This document shows positions 63,688 through 64,000 of a stretch of DNA of 64,000 nucleotides, one piece after another. The stretch's first letter is position 1, and each line of letters starts with the position of its first letter. The translations under genes were made by a program, and so were the position numbers. This stretch comes from Acidobacteriota bacterium (GTDB taxonomy: Bacteria > Acidobacteriota > Terriglobia > Acidiferrales > UBA7541): contig QHYE01000020.1 of the NCBI GenBank assembly GCA_003224055.1, forward strand, positions 27,333-91,332. Direction: 5' to 3'. The notes under the pieces are model-generated. The model ran no database searches. It saw only the letters and a program-made list of their open reading frames with translations, and was not told where the DNA came from.

Positions 63688-64000
63688 TGTCGGCGGCATG
63701 ATCGGTCACCTGTTGCGCCACGATCAGCGCGTGTTCGGCGTCGACGGCCGCCTGCACGTTGTAAGCGGGAATTATGCCGTGGGCGGAGCGCATAAAACGG
63801 GCTTCTGGCTCTGGGTGCTGGCGCAACTTCTCGAGCGCGCTGGCCACCGCGCTGGGGTCGATGATCACTTCATCCTGCTGATCGGTCTGTTCCAACTGTT
63901 CCAAGTAGCGTTCTAGCGCCTCGCGCTCGCGCACACTTTTCGCGCTGCTGACGGTCTGGAACTTTGAGCCATCGATGGCAATCCACTCGCCCTTCACCAA
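63688..64000 (-). pseudogene. IS1182-like transposase, middle fragment (inverted, cut by window edge)
   Basis: Read on the minus strand, it encodes IAIDGSKFQTVSSAK (catalytic Asp region), then FMRSAHGIIPAYNVQAAVD and LIVAQQVTDHAADNR, the central DDE part of IS1182-type transposases. It ends at the junction with the plus-strand N-terminal fragment. The rest lies beyond the window, so it may be an inverted second copy or one rearranged copy. Confidence 0.75.

Overview
The window is a bacterial chromosome segment of fairly high GC content, most likely from an Acidobacteriota member. That assignment is inference. It rests on the combination of ASPIC/UnbV (CRTAC1-like) repeat proteins beside TPR multihaem cytochromes, a pentose-phosphate gene block, many cytochrome c genes and intergenic palindromes of the GGCTAAAGCC/GGCTTCAGCC type. 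No rRNA or ribosomal protein gene is present to confirm it.

Layout. 1-1716: end of an integrated element (excisionase-like HTH gene, tRNA-Glu, tyrosine recombinase, tRNA-like 3' fragment). 1779-4358: a frameshifted exported-protein gene, then glutamine synthetase with a clear terminator. 4389-13441 (minus strand): sensor kinase, NarL-type regulator, CRTAC1-like protein, pentahaem/TPR membrane cytochrome, an AhpD-like peroxidase whose reading frame contains an in-frame UGA with a SECIS-like hairpin (probable selenoprotein), and a second CRTAC1-like protein. 13456-18050: MFS transporter, Gfo/Idh/MocA oxidoreductase, ribulose-phosphate epimerase, a zinc-ribbon peptide and a lipoprotein. 18092-28216 (minus strand): a central carbon operon tkt-rpiB-tal-pgi-gnd-zwf-pgl-fbaB. 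28363-30547: palindromes, tRNA-Leu, a decayed protease gene, a partial tRNA-Leu copy and non-coding DNA. 30548-35734: soluble transhydrogenase, a DUF1906 protein, a divergent SDR/ArsR pair and a GlcG-domain lipoprotein. 35941-43018: outer-membrane barrel, ten-haem cytochrome with a propeller-like C-terminus, and a polysaccharide deacetylase. 43358-46219: HAD phosphatase, DJ-1/PfpI protein and a PPi-type phosphofructokinase. 46254-50148: a small exported protein, a split FUSC-family transporter and an aldo/keto reductase. 50184-57991: a redox module of a NuoE-NuoF fusion, an Fe-S protein with two cyclic-nucleotide-binding domains, a membrane b-type cytochrome and a ten-haem cytochrome, with a divergent pentahaem cytochrome. 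58044-63212: methyltransferase, P450, site-2 protease, a small membrane protein and a prohibitin-like protein. 63318-64000: a short peptide ORF and broken IS1182-like transposase pieces joined head to head.

How it works together. The pentose-phosphate operon with SthA and PPi-PFK gives sugar catabolism with NADPH/NADH balancing. Three separate multihaem clusters (6.7-9.6 kb, 35.9-42.0 kb, 50.2-58.0 kb) suggest long-range electron transfer across the envelope. The 50-56 kb operon looks able to carry electrons from NADH through Fe-S centres and a membrane cytochrome b to a periplasmic ten-haem cytochrome, possibly gated by a cyclic nucleotide. The strongest new observation is the UGA-containing AhpD-like gene at 6116-6682. 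Its C-x-x-U-x-x-x-H spacing and SECIS-like hairpin fit a selenocysteine peroxidase lying between electron-transfer genes.
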